From: Proruminimicrobium sp963666965
Lineage (GTDB): Bacteria > Elusimicrobiota > Endomicrobiia > Endomicrobiales > Endomicrobiaceae
NCBI GenBank assembly: GCA_963666965.1
Contig: OY762939.1
Span: forward strand, 930,001-994,000
Length of the DNA stretch: 64,000 bases
Direction of reading: 5' to 3'
Shown here: positions 17,051 through 24,811 of the stretch, piece after piece
Numbering within the stretch: position 1 is the first letter of the stretch
Layout of the letters: every line of letters begins with the position of its first letter
Notes under the pieces: generated by a model
The model's database searches: none
What the model was told of the DNA's origin: nothing
The model's input: the letters and a program-made list of their open reading frames with translations, nothing else
Translations under genes and position numbers: made by a program

Positions 17051-19240
17051 ATGAAAAAAGTATATCTGGCATTTTTATGGCATCAGCATCAACCCATATA
17101 TAAAAATCCTCTGAATAATGTTTTTGAACTGCCTTGGGTAAGGCTTCACGCCACCAAAGATTATTATGATATGGCGGCCATACTGGACGACTATCCTAAA
17201 ATTAAGTCAAATATTAATCTTGTTCCTTCTCTTTTAATACAGCTTGAGGAATATGCAAAAGGAACCGCAAAGGATAAATTTCTTGATTTAACGCTAAAAC
17301 CTGCCCTTGAACTTTCGGAAGACGATAAAATTTTTATACTGATGAATTTCTTTATGGCAAACTGGGAAACAATGGTTTTTGCCAATAACAGATATCACCA
17401 GCTTCTTGAAAAAAGAGGCAAGCAGACAAACCAGTCAGATATAAAAAGAATACTCAATTATTTTAAAGATAATGATATGAGAGATCTACAGGTATGGTTC
17501 AACCTGGCATGGTTTGACCCGTATTGGAGAAAAAAAGATGAATTTATAAATGAACTTTATATAAAGGGAAGGGATTTTACCGAGGAAGAGAAACAAAAAC
17601 TTATACAAAAACAGCTTGAAATATGCGGTATGATAGTTTCAAAACACAAAGAATTGCAGGACAGAGGACAGATTGATGTTTCAATTACTCCGTTCTATCA
17701 TCCGATACTTCCTCTTTTATGTGATACAAACAGCGCTCTTGAATCTGCGCCGAACATAGTTTTGCCTGAAAAGAGATTTACTCACAGAGAAGACGCTCAA
17801 TGGCATGTTAATAATGCCGTAACATATTATGAGAATTTTTTCGGAAAAAGGCCGTCAGGAATGTGGCCGTCTGAGGGTTCTGTGTCAAACGAGGTAATCA
17901 ATATAGCTGCAAATAACGGTATCAGATGGCTTGCTACCGATGAAGCGGTACTATTCGGGAGTTATGAACCGGCTTTTCAAAACAGGCAGTATTTATTCAG
18001 ACCTTATAACGTAAACATAAACGGCAGTTCGGTCAATATGATATTCAGAGACCACGGTTTATCGGATTCAATAGGTTTTGTTTATTCAAAATGGAATCCC
18101 GATGATGCCGTAAGAGATTTTATCGACAAAATTAAAAATATAGGCAGTTATGTGGGAGATTCCTACGAATATCCGTTAGTTTCAGTGATACTGGACGGAG
18201 AAAATTGCTGGGAATATTATAAAAATGACGGATGGGATTTTTTAACAAAACTTTATTCTGAGCTTTCAAAGGAAGAAACCATAGAGACAGTCAGAATAAG
18301 CGATTATTTGAACAGATTTCCTCCTAAAGATACGATACGTAATTTGAGAGCCGGTTCATGGATAAACGGCAATTTCGGAATATGGATAGGCCACAGCGAA
18401 GATAACACCGCTTGGAATTATCTCGGTAAAACCAGAGATTATCTTGTTGAGTTTACGCAAAAAAATTCAGGTTTTAAAGATACTGAAGAAGGACAAAAAG
18501 CATGGCAGATACTGTATGCGGCTGAAGGTTCTGACTGGAACTGGTGGTATGGAGAAGAACATTCTTCAAGCAACGATGAAATATTTGATAAACTGTTCAG
18601 GCAGCATTTGATGGCCGTATATGAACTTACGGGCCGCAGAGCGCCTGATTATTTGTATAAATCAATAAAGATGGCAAGACAGTCATTTTCTAAGTTTGTG
18701 ATGACTTATCCGAAGTCTATGATTTCTCCTAAAATAGACGGAGAAATATCAAATTTTTTTGAATGGAAAAATGCAGGACAGTATTCCGTCGGTTATACAG
18801 GCGGCTCAATGCATCAGGTTTCAACGGTTATAAAAAGTTTTATGTTCGGGTTTGACCTGAATAATATATATCTTAATATTCATACAAATGTTCCTTCTAA
18901 TTCCAAGGACATAGAAAGTCTGTATTTTAATATCAACTTTCTTGCGCCGGTAGTAAAAAAAATAACCGTAATTTTTGATATGAATAACGGCATAAAAGAA
19001 TTTTTTGTTACTGATAACGGAACCAAAATAAATCTTAAACCTGACGGAGTTTCAATCAAAACGGTTATAGAAATGACAATACCTATTGAAGTTTTGGAGC
19101 TGCCGGAAAATTCAAAAAATATAGAATTTACTGTAAGCGTTGACAAGGATTATATGGAAATTGAAAGATGGCCTTATCAATCCTCGGTAATAATTCCAAA
19201 ACCAAATGAAAATTTTAACGATGAATCATGGATGGTATAA
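17051..19240 (+). CDS. GH57 glycoside hydrolase (alpha-amylase/glucanotransferase type)
   Basis: This 729-residue cytoplasmic protein has no signal peptide. The N-terminus VYLAFLWHQHQPIYKN carries the GH57 region-I HQHQP motif. SITPFYHPILPLLCD is region II, GMWPSEGSVS holds the nucleophile Glu (region III), and VILDGENCWEYY holds the acid Asp (region IV). The last ~190 residues form a beta-rich accessory domain. It acts on alpha-glucans; hydrolysis versus transfer cannot be decided. The upstream branching enzyme at 1-1488 belongs to another GH57 subgroup, so the organism appears to run an alpha-glucan storage cycle with GH57 enzymes. The DUF1805 gene follows after three bases. Confidence 0.9.
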   Translation: MKKVYLAFLWHQHQPIYKNPLNNVFELPWVRLHATKDYYDMAAILDDYPKIKSNINLVPSLLIQLEEYAKGTAKDKFLDLTLKPALELSEDDKIFILMNFFMANWETMVFANNRYHQLLEKRGKQTNQSDIKRILNYFKDNDMRDLQVWFNLAWFDPYWRKKDEFINELYIKGRDFTEEEKQKLIQKQLEICGMIVSKHKELQDRGQIDVSITPFYHPILPLLCDTNSALESAPNIVLPEKRFTHREDAQWHVNNAVTYYENFFGKRPSGMWPSEGSVSNEVINIAANNGIRWLATDEAVLFGSYEPAFQNRQYLFRPYNVNINGSSVNMIFRDHGLSDSIGFVYSKWNPDDAVRDFIDKIKNIGSYVGDSYEYPLVSVILDGENCWEYYKNDGWDFLTKLYSELSKEETIETVRISDYLNRFPPKDTIRNLRAGSWINGNFGIWIGHSEDNTAWNYLGKTRDYLVEFTQKNSGFKDTEEGQKAWQILYAAEGSDWNWWYGEEHSSSNDEIFDKLFRQHLMAVYELTGRRAPDYLYKSIKMARQSFSKFVMTYPKSMISPKIDGEISNFFEWKNAGQYSVGYTGGSMHQVSTVIKSFMFGFDLNNIYLNIHTNVPSNSKDIESLYFNINFLAPVVKKITVIFDMNNGIKEFFVTDNGTKINLKPDGVSIKTVIEMTIPIEVLELPENSKNIEFTVSVDKDYMEIERWPYQSSVIIPKPNENFNDESWMV

Positions 19241-19243
19241 AAA

Positions 19244-19537
19244 ATGATTATAAAAGATATCAATGTTAATGACAAATTATTTAAGGCTGTTGAAATAGAT
19301 TTATGCGATAACAGTAAACTTCTTATGATTACCGGAAGCAGAGGCTATGTTATGTGCGGATATCTCAATATAAATACGGCACAAAACCGCGGTGATGCGG
19401 CCTGTATTGTTACAGGCGTAAAAACGATAGAAGATATCTTAGCTTCAAATATAGTGGCGCTAACCGTTCAGGCTCAAAACTTGGGCATTAAAATGGGTAT
19501 GCCGGTCAAAGAAGTTCTTGAAAAACTTTCCGTTTAA
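19244..19537 (+). CDS. DUF1805 (YunC-like) domain protein
   Basis: A 97-residue protein matching the small YunC/DUF1805 family. The conserved block is LLMITGSRGYVMCGYLN followed by AACIVTGVKTIEDIL. The biochemical function of the family is not known. It follows the GH57 gene by three bases and its stop overlaps the stop of the convergent TPR-membrane gene (shared TTAA at 19534-19537). Length is as expected for the family. Confidence 0.8.
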   Translation: MIIKDINVNDKLFKAVEIDLCDNSKLLMITGSRGYVMCGYLNINTAQNRGDAACIVTGVKTIEDILASNIVALTVQAQNLGIKMGMPVKEVLEKLSV

Positions 19538-21306
19538 TTCTTGTATTTACTCAAAATATCCAATACCGTTTTATTTTCAGGATCCTCTGAAAGAGTTTTG
19601 GCGGCAAATTTCAAGGCATTATTTCTGTCATTTAAATCATCGTATAAAAGAGTCAGAATAGAAAGATATTCTGTGTTTGTTTTGTCATTTTTAAGAAGAT
19701 AAAGAAGAATTTCAACCGCTTTTTCATAGTCTCCTTTGACGGAATAAATTTGCGCAAACTGTTTGAACGATTTTATATTATAAGGAGATAGTTCCATAGA
19801 TATTTTTGTAAATTCAAAAGCTTTTGTAAAATTAAGTTTGTTCATGTAAACATTGCCGAGATTCAGGTAAAATTGGTATTTAAGATAATTTTCAGTGTTT
19901 CTGTCTAAAGCATTTAGAAGCAATTCTTCAGCTTCATCAAATTTTTTCTCCGCTATTAAAACAGCCGCTAAAGTAGGCAGATAATTATAATATTTATATT
20001 TCAGAGCGCCGTAGAGAATGTGTTTTGCCTGCTCATATTTCTGTTCTGCGATAAGAACTTTGGCAAATCCGTGCATGGCTTCGGGATAATCAGGTATATC
20101 AGTATATGCGTTTGTCCAAAATGTTTTTGGGTTTTTATATCGTTGGCTGTATATGTATGAGCTTGAAAAGAAAACCGAAAACAGGATAATAAATAATACG
20201 ATAAAATATTTTGCCGTAAAAGGGAATTTCTTTAAAAAATTGCCGCCCAAATCGGCAATGAAAATAATAATACCTGCCGAAGGTATAACGAATCTGTGAA
20301 ATAACAGCAGATAATCCGGAATTAGAAAAGTCGGCAGCAGCGTTATAACAAACCAGACAGAACAAAATAGGAGAATTTTTTTTCTGATAAATCCGTACCT
20401 GCACATTAATAGCGTAAATAGTATAAAAATTATGGTTGTTGCTAATATTTTAAACGAAAAGTTTATTTTATAAAGCATTACGGGTATATAATCCGGTATA
20501 AAAAACTTTGTCAGATAAGTCATAAAACCTGTCAGAATAACTTTTGCAGATTCGGAATAATTGGTTATGTACGAACTCATTTTTACGGTTGTGACTGCAT
20601 TGTCGCGTAAAATAAAATATATCGTAAAAATCGGTATTAAAAAAATAAATATGCGAAAAGTCTGAGTTTTTGAAAATTTATAGCCGAAACAATAAAGAGC
20701 TAGAGGAAATATAGGAATTAACAGAAGCGATGTCTCTTTTGTAAATAAGGACGCCGCAAACATGAATAGGCATATAAAAAGATGTTTTGTCAGAGATGTT
20801 TCTGCAAATCTCAGAAAATATATTAAAGAAAGGGTTATGAAAATTATAAGAATAGTGTCGTTTCGGGCCGGAAGCCATACAGGACATGACATTAATATCG
20901 GATGAACTGCCATGATAAGAGTTATAAATTTTAAAACAGTTTGGTTTAAATTTAACTTTGAGGCTAAAAGAAAAATACAGAAAATACTTAATATAAAATA
21001 TATTATATTTGTGAAATGGGAGACTGTGGTATTATATCCGAAAACAGCTGCTTCAATTGCAAAAGATATGCTTAAAACAGGTCTGTAATAAGGAAACTCT
21101 TTTGAGTAATAACATGACTGTGTGAAAAAATCAGGGATATTCTTTAAATTCGATATATAAGAAACATTTTGTTCTATAAGATAATCGTCGTCGAGATTTG
21201 TGATTTTGTAATTAATGCTCTGTCCGTATAAAGCAAAAATCACAATGCATAAAACAGCAAAAAAAAATAAATTTGTCTTGTGGAAATTTTTAATGAAAGT
21301 AATCAT
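19534..21306 (-). CDS. polytopic GT39/TMTC-like membrane protein with C-terminal TPR repeats
   Basis: The 590-residue protein has about ten membrane helices in residues 10-375 and TPR repeats from about 395 to the end. The first periplasmic loop contains ITNLDDDYLIEQN, an acidic GT-C signature, and a later loop has HPILMSCPVWLPARND, resembling the TMTC/PMT family that transfers sugars from polyprenyl-phosphate to proteins or lipids. Activity is inferred, not shown. The ATG lies only eight bases beyond the tmRNA 3' end, with no ribosome binding site of its own outside tmRNA sequence. It ends convergently with the DUF1805 gene. Confidence 0.75.
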   Translation of the reverse strand: MITFIKNFHKTNLFFFAVLCIVIFALYGQSINYKITNLDDDYLIEQNVSYISNLKNIPDFFTQSCYYSKEFPYYRPVLSISFAIEAAVFGYNTTVSHFTNIIYFILSIFCIFLLASKLNLNQTVLKFITLIMAVHPILMSCPVWLPARNDTILIIFITLSLIYFLRFAETSLTKHLFICLFMFAASLFTKETSLLLIPIFPLALYCFGYKFSKTQTFRIFIFLIPIFTIYFILRDNAVTTVKMSSYITNYSESAKVILTGFMTYLTKFFIPDYIPVMLYKINFSFKILATTIIFILFTLLMCRYGFIRKKILLFCSVWFVITLLPTFLIPDYLLLFHRFVIPSAGIIIFIADLGGNFLKKFPFTAKYFIVLFIILFSVFFSSSYIYSQRYKNPKTFWTNAYTDIPDYPEAMHGFAKVLIAEQKYEQAKHILYGALKYKYYNYLPTLAAVLIAEKKFDEAEELLLNALDRNTENYLKYQFYLNLGNVYMNKLNFTKAFEFTKISMELSPYNIKSFKQFAQIYSVKGDYEKAVEILLYLLKNDKTNTEYLSILTLLYDDLNDRNNALKFAAKTLSEDPENKTVLDILSKYKN

Positions 21307-21313
21307 TTTTTAA

Positions 21314-21706
21314 GGTGGAGGTGGCGGGAATTGAACCCGCGTCCGAAAATGTTTCAGTAAGACCGCTACAAGCTTAGCCTGGAATTTTTTTCTCGTTTAT
21401 AAGACCATCTCCAGACGGGAATATCCCATAAACCAGCACCGTTAAAATTTTGCATTAGCCTGACGGTACAAGCCGGTTAACGCTAACCTACTCTTGTCGT
21501 TTTATCCCGCCAGTAGGTGTCACGGGTAAAACGTAGCTGACTTAAGCAGCTATTGGCATTGCGCCAAACCCCATAAAGGGTTTGAGCATACCGTTAGGAA
21601 CGATTTGTTTGTCGTTTCTATTTGAGCCGATTTTTAACCGAGCCATCGGCCAACTCGGGCTTGCTGTCTTTACCTCTGCCATTCCCGTCGAACCCAACTC
21701 ACCCCC
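21314..21706 (-). ncRNA. ssrA: transfer-messenger RNA
   Basis: The minus strand begins GGGGGTGAGTTGGGTTCGAC and ends with a T-arm (GCGGGTTCAATTCCCGC) and acceptor strand CACCTCC; the seven acceptor pairs close with one G-U. The 3' end encodes ACC and lacks the last A of CCA. tmRNA rescues stalled ribosomes with SmpB. The tag frame ends MPIAA then TAA inside the usual helix 5 (TAGCTG/CAGCTA). Reading back gives NDKQIVPN and about 24-25 residues in all, with a hairpin inside the tag. No Ala codon sits at the expected resume position. The 5' end lies 17 bases after tadA. Confidence 0.95.
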
Positions 21707-21723
21707 AAAAAAAGCTTAAAGAA

Positions 21724-22179
21724 TTATCTTCTGTTTTTAAAGAACTCTTTCATTATTGTAGCACACTCTTCCTGCAAAAGTCCACCTGAAACCTGTATTT
21801 TATGGTTTAGTTTTTTTTCGGCGGTTATATTGAATACGCTGCCGCAGGCGCCTGCTTTAGAATCGTAAGCTCCGAATATTATTTTTTCCAATCTTGCCCA
21901 TATCAATGCCCCTGCGCACATTGCGCACGGTTCGACAGTTACATAAACAGTGCATCCGTTCAAGCGGTAATTGCCGAGTTTTTTGCAGGCCTTTCTCAAA
22001 GCAACTATTTCCGCATGGGCTGTAGTATCATTTGACGTTATGCTTTTGTTGAAGCCTTTTGATATAATTTTACCGTCTTTAACAATTACGGCTCCTACCG
22101 GAACCTCATCAAGCATAAAAGCTTTTTTTGCGCAAATCAGAGCCTGCTTCATAAAAAAAATATCGTTATTGTTTTTCAT
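21724..22179 (-). CDS. tadA: tRNA-specific adenosine deaminase
   Basis: TadA deaminates A34 to inosine in tRNA-Arg(ACG). This 151-residue version has the zinc site HAEIVAL (His plus proton-shuttle Glu) and VEPCAMCAGAL (two Cys), together with VPVGAVIVKDGK. I chose the ATG at 22179 because the family normally begins close to a sequence like NNDIFFMKQALICAKKA; a TTG at 22200 would add seven residues. The start overlaps the end of the thioesterase gene by 14 bases. It is the last protein gene before ssrA in the def-fmt operon. Confidence 0.93.
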   Translation of the reverse strand: MKNNNDIFFMKQALICAKKAFMLDEVPVGAVIVKDGKIISKGFNKSITSNDTTAHAEIVALRKACKKLGNYRLNGCTVYVTVEPCAMCAGALIWARLEKIIFGAYDSKAGACGSVFNITAEKKLNHKIQVSGGLLQEECATIMKEFFKNRR

Positions 22180-22576
22180 CGGGCGTAACGTGTTTTTCAA
22201 GTATTTGTTTTAATTCCGAGGGGATTCTTATCGGTTTGAACGCTTTGTTTACCAAAGGATGTTTTGTTTTGCCGGTTGCAAGCAGTCTGTCTCCGCATTT
22301 TATTTTATATGAAAATACGGCGCTGGCATTTTTTAATTCTGAAATAGTTGTTTCTATTGTTATAAGATCGTCATATTTTGCAGGCGAATGATAATCGCAT
22401 TCGGCATGCATAACCGGAAAATAAAGTTCCAAATCTTCCATTTTTCTGTAAGTAAAACCCAGCTCTCTCATGAATTCGCTTCTTCCTATTTCAAAAAATA
22501 CAAGATAATTTGCATAGTAAACTGTTCCCATCTGATCAGTGTCCCTGTAAGAGACTCTCATGCTGAATTTATTCAT
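22166..22576 (-). CDS. YbgC-like acyl-CoA thioesterase (hotdog fold)
   Basis: A 136-residue single hotdog-domain protein. The family signature YRDTDQMGTVYYANYLVFFEIGR contains the catalytic Asp, and the N-terminal and central strands match 4-hydroxybenzoyl-CoA thioesterase/YbgC proteins, which hydrolyse acyl-CoA or interact with acyl carrier protein in the cytoplasm. In many proteobacteria YbgC neighbours the Tol-Pal genes; here it lies between fmt and tadA instead. It starts nine bases after the fmt stop. The substrate is not predictable from sequence. Confidence 0.85.
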   Translation of the reverse strand: MNKFSMRVSYRDTDQMGTVYYANYLVFFEIGRSEFMRELGFTYRKMEDLELYFPVMHAECDYHSPAKYDDLITIETTISELKNASAVFSYKIKCGDRLLATGKTKHPLVNKAFKPIRIPSELKQILEKHVTPDEKQ

Positions 22577-22585
22577 TTTTTTACC

Positions 22586-23524
22586 TCAATTAAATTTGCT
22601 GCCTTTAGTTAATCCGGCTCCGTTTAAAAAATCGCAGGCCGCCATTTTTGATTTGCTTTCAGGTTGAACTTTTGTCACAAGCAGGGCATCTTTTCCGCAT
22701 TTTACAATGAATCCTTGCGTTTTATCTATACGTATTATCGAACCCGGCTGTGCGTTTGAATTATCTTCTGCCGTTTTACAATCAATGATTCTTAAAGATT
22801 TGCCGGCAAGTTTGCCTTCGGCTACCGTTGTAAATATTCCGGGCCATAAAAATAAACCTCTGAACAGATTTCTTATTTCATCAGCCGGCTTTGACCAGTT
22901 TATTTTGCCGTCTTCTTTTTTAAAAGTGGAACAAAAAGTAGGCGTTTCTGTCTGCGGTTTTGCCAAACAGTGTCCGTTATCAAGCATATCAAGAGTTCTG
23001 TTCATCACGGATATGCCTAGATTTATCAATTTATCAAATAATGTGCATGACGTATCATCGTCAGCTATGCAAAGAGAATCCTGTAGAATTATATTCCCGC
23101 TGTCTAATCCCTTATCTATGTAGAAAGCCGTTACTCCGGTTTCTGTCTGTCCGTCTATTAAAGCCTGCTGCACCGGAGATGCGCCCCTGTATTGCGGCAA
23201 GAGGGAAAAATGTATGTTAAAACATCCCAGTTTTGGTAACGTAAAAATCCTTTCGGGGATAATTTTACCGAAAGAAACAATAACTCCTATATCAGCATTA
23301 TAATTTTTTATTTGTTCAAGAATTTCATCTGTAAATTTTTCAACCTGTATGCACGGTATTTTATTTTCAACGGCATACATTTTAACTGCAGGCATTTTTA
23401 ACTGCTGTCCTCTTGATGCAGGCTTATCGGGCATAGTGACAACCGCCGATATTTTATGTTTTTTATCTATGTTTTCAAGAAATGATTTTGAAATGCCGGC
23501 TGTGCCGAAGAATATTATATTCAC
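22586..23524 (-). CDS. fmt: methionyl-tRNA formyltransferase
   Basis: Fmt formylates initiator Met-tRNA using 10-formyl-THF. The 312-residue protein shows VNIIFFGTAGISK at the N-terminus, the catalytic Asn/His/Asp region FNIHFSLLPQYRGASPVQQAL with GVTAFYIDKGLDSGNI, and a C-terminal OB-like domain. The likely start is the GTG at 23524, which overlaps the def stop as GTGA; a TTG one codon earlier is possible. Pairing with def is standard because deformylase reverses the modification after translation. Length is normal. Confidence 0.95.
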   Translation of the reverse strand: MNIIFFGTAGISKSFLENIDKKHKISAVVTMPDKPASRGQQLKMPAVKMYAVENKIPCIQVEKFTDEILEQIKNYNADIGVIVSFGKIIPERIFTLPKLGCFNIHFSLLPQYRGASPVQQALIDGQTETGVTAFYIDKGLDSGNIILQDSLCIADDDTSCTLFDKLINLGISVMNRTLDMLDNGHCLAKPQTETPTFCSTFKKEDGKINWSKPADEIRNLFRGLFLWPGIFTTVAEGKLAGKSLRIIDCKTAEDNSNAQPGSIIRIDKTQGFIVKCGKDALLVTKVQPESKSKMAACDFLNGAGLTKGSKFN

Positions 23525-24030
23525 CAACTGCCGCCTTTTTTTCTTCTTTTTATTTCTTTCTCAACAAGTTTTCTTTTCCACGGCTGGAGATAGTCTATGA
23601 ATAACTTTCCGTTTAAGTGGTCTGTTTCATGCTGGACTGCTTTTGCCAGAAAACCATGCGCTTCAAGCTGCTTGATTTTTTCGTTCAGCCCTAAATATTC
23701 AACCGTTACCTTTTCAAATCTTGGTATGTTTTCATAGATGCCCGGAAATGATAGACAGCCCTCTTCAGCATCTATTTTGTTTTCACCAGAAATAATTACA
23801 GGATTTATCAGAACAAGAGGGCTTTTTTTTCCGTTTGGAAATATGTCGATTACGCATATTTTTAGAGGTATTCCTATTTGAGGAGCAGCAAGTCCTGCTC
23901 CGGAAGAAGCATACATGGTTTCAAGCATGTCTTCAGTCAGTTGTTTAATTTCTTTTGTGATTTTTTCAACGGGTTTGGTTTTGTTTCTTAAAACAGGATC
24001 GCCGTATTTTACAATTGCAAATTTTGACAC
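23521..24030 (-). CDS. def: peptide deformylase
   Basis: The 169-residue metalloenzyme removes the N-formyl group from new proteins. All three motifs are present: GAGLAAPQIG, EEGCLSFPG (metal Cys) and QHETDHLNGKLF (two metal His and the catalytic Glu). The start is a GTG at 24030 preceded by GAGAGG. A clear sigma70-type promoter lies about 35-60 bases upstream, so def heads the minus-strand operon def-fmt-ybgC-tadA-ssrA. The C-terminus is short and basic (KRRKKGGSW). Confidence 0.96.
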   Translation of the reverse strand: MSKFAIVKYGDPVLRNKTKPVEKITKEIKQLTEDMLETMYASSGAGLAAPQIGIPLKICVIDIFPNGKKSPLVLINPVIISGENKIDAEEGCLSFPGIYENIPRFEKVTVEYLGLNEKIKQLEAHGFLAKAVQHETDHLNGKLFIDYLQPWKRKLVEKEIKRRKKGGSW

Positions 24031-24064
24031 AAAAATACCTCTCTTGTATTCTCAATAATGCAAA

Positions 24065-24093
24065 ATTATATGAAAGAAAAGATTATAAATCAA
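24065..24093 (-). promoter_or_regulatory. sigma70-type promoter of the def operon
   Basis: On the minus strand TTGATT (24088-24093) and TATAAT (24065-24070) are separated by exactly 17 bases. The def GTG lies 35 bases beyond the -10 on this strand. It is divergent from the tRNA-Ala promoter. Confidence 0.65.
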
Positions 24094-24102
24094 TAGCAGA
24101 TA

Positions 24103-24132
24103 TTGACGATTGTCAGATAAAATTTGTATACT
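24103..24132 (+). promoter_or_regulatory. sigma70-type promoter of tRNA-Ala
   Basis: TTGACG (24103-24108) and TATACT (24127-24132) are separated by 18 bases and end 23 bases before the mature tRNA 5' end, as expected for a monocistronic tRNA gene. Confidence 0.65.
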
Positions 24133-24155
24133 CTGCCGGAACAAATCTTTAGTAT

Positions 24156-24228
<73 letters not shown>

Positions 24229-24252
24229 TTTTTTCTTCGGCTTTTGACGACT

Positions 24253-24404
24253 TTTTGTTTTTATCAAATGTTCGGATATACCGTTCCACTTCGCTACACT
24301 CCCTGATATGCCTCACTTCGTTATAAAAACAAAAATTCATTCAAAACCCTTTGAAAAAATTAGTAGCTTTGTTTTATACTTCGTTGCCAAAATGTTCGGA
24401 TACC
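24253..24404 (+). repeat. ~150-bp intergenic direct repeat, copy 1
   Basis: This block is repeated almost exactly at 24484-24634, with four substitutions and one indel by eye. It contains a perfect 13-bp inverted pair, TTTTTGTTTTTAT (24252-24264) and its complement (24323-24335), around a region with the imperfectly repeated ATGTTCGGATA motif. Its end reads into a GGGC-TTC-GCCC hairpin at about 24407-24418. No protein gene is seen from 24229 to 24811; the stretch holds these two repeats, a 79-bp spacer and the next promoter. It looks like a dispersed palindromic repeat family, not a transposase-bearing element. Confidence 0.85.
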
Positions 24405-24483
24405 TCGGGCTTCGCCCTTTACAGTATACGCTCACATTTTGTCGCCTCGTCTAAAACGAAAATACAGCTTGAAAAATAGTATC

Positions 24484-24634
24484 TTTTGTTTTTATCAAAT
24501 GTTCGGATATATCGTTCCACTTCGCTACACTCCCTGATATACCTACTTTGTTATAAAAACAAAAATTCATTCAAAACACTTTGAAAAAATTAGTAGCTTT
24601 GTTTTATACTTCGTTGCCAAAATGTTCGGATACC
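24484..24634 (+). repeat. ~150-bp intergenic direct repeat, copy 2
   Basis: Second copy of the block at 24253. It keeps the arm TTTTGTTTTTAT and its complement near 24552-24564, the segment CACTTCGCTACACTCCCTGATAT, and the ending CGTTGCCAAAATGTTCGGATACC. The following sequence (CGGTTTTTCTTTCC) differs from that after copy 1, so the repeat boundary is close to 24634. No coding potential is seen. Confidence 0.85.
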
Positions 24635-24748
24635 CGGTTTTTCTTTCCAAACTGAATTTTGCAATTGATTTGTGCTGTGTCTGTTGATACAATAAATATG
24701 ACAATAAAAAAATCAGAGCAGACTATTCAAACATTGATAATAAATAAA

Positions 24749-24777
24749 TTGACGTAAATGTATAAATTTGTTAGAAT
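24749..24777 (+). promoter_or_regulatory. sigma70-type promoter of the sugar ABC transporter operon
   Basis: TTGACG (24749-24754), a 17-base spacer and TAGAAT (24772-24777). Transcription would start near 24784, giving a leader of about 28 bases with a GGGGGA ribosome binding site before the ATG at 24812. This placement rules out the longer frame starting at 24758. Confidence 0.65.
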
Positions 24778-24811
24778 CTTCAACATCATTATAATAATTT
24801 TTGGGGGATAT

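Noticed and set aside
21540..21630. Other tmRNA tag frames (one ending FLTVCSNPLWGLAQCQ, one ending after CGT TCC)
   Set aside because: They do not end in the hydrophobic/Ala-Ala type tail and their stops are not in helix 5, while the MPIAA frame is.
24229..24748. Insertion sequence or CRISPR array in the repeat region
   Set aside because: No transposase frame, and only two long copies separated by a single spacer, so neither interpretation fits.
24758..24811. N-terminal extension of the sugar-binding protein (start at 24758)
   Set aside because: It overlaps the promoter -10 and lies upstream of the expected transcription start; the signal sequence begins at 24812.
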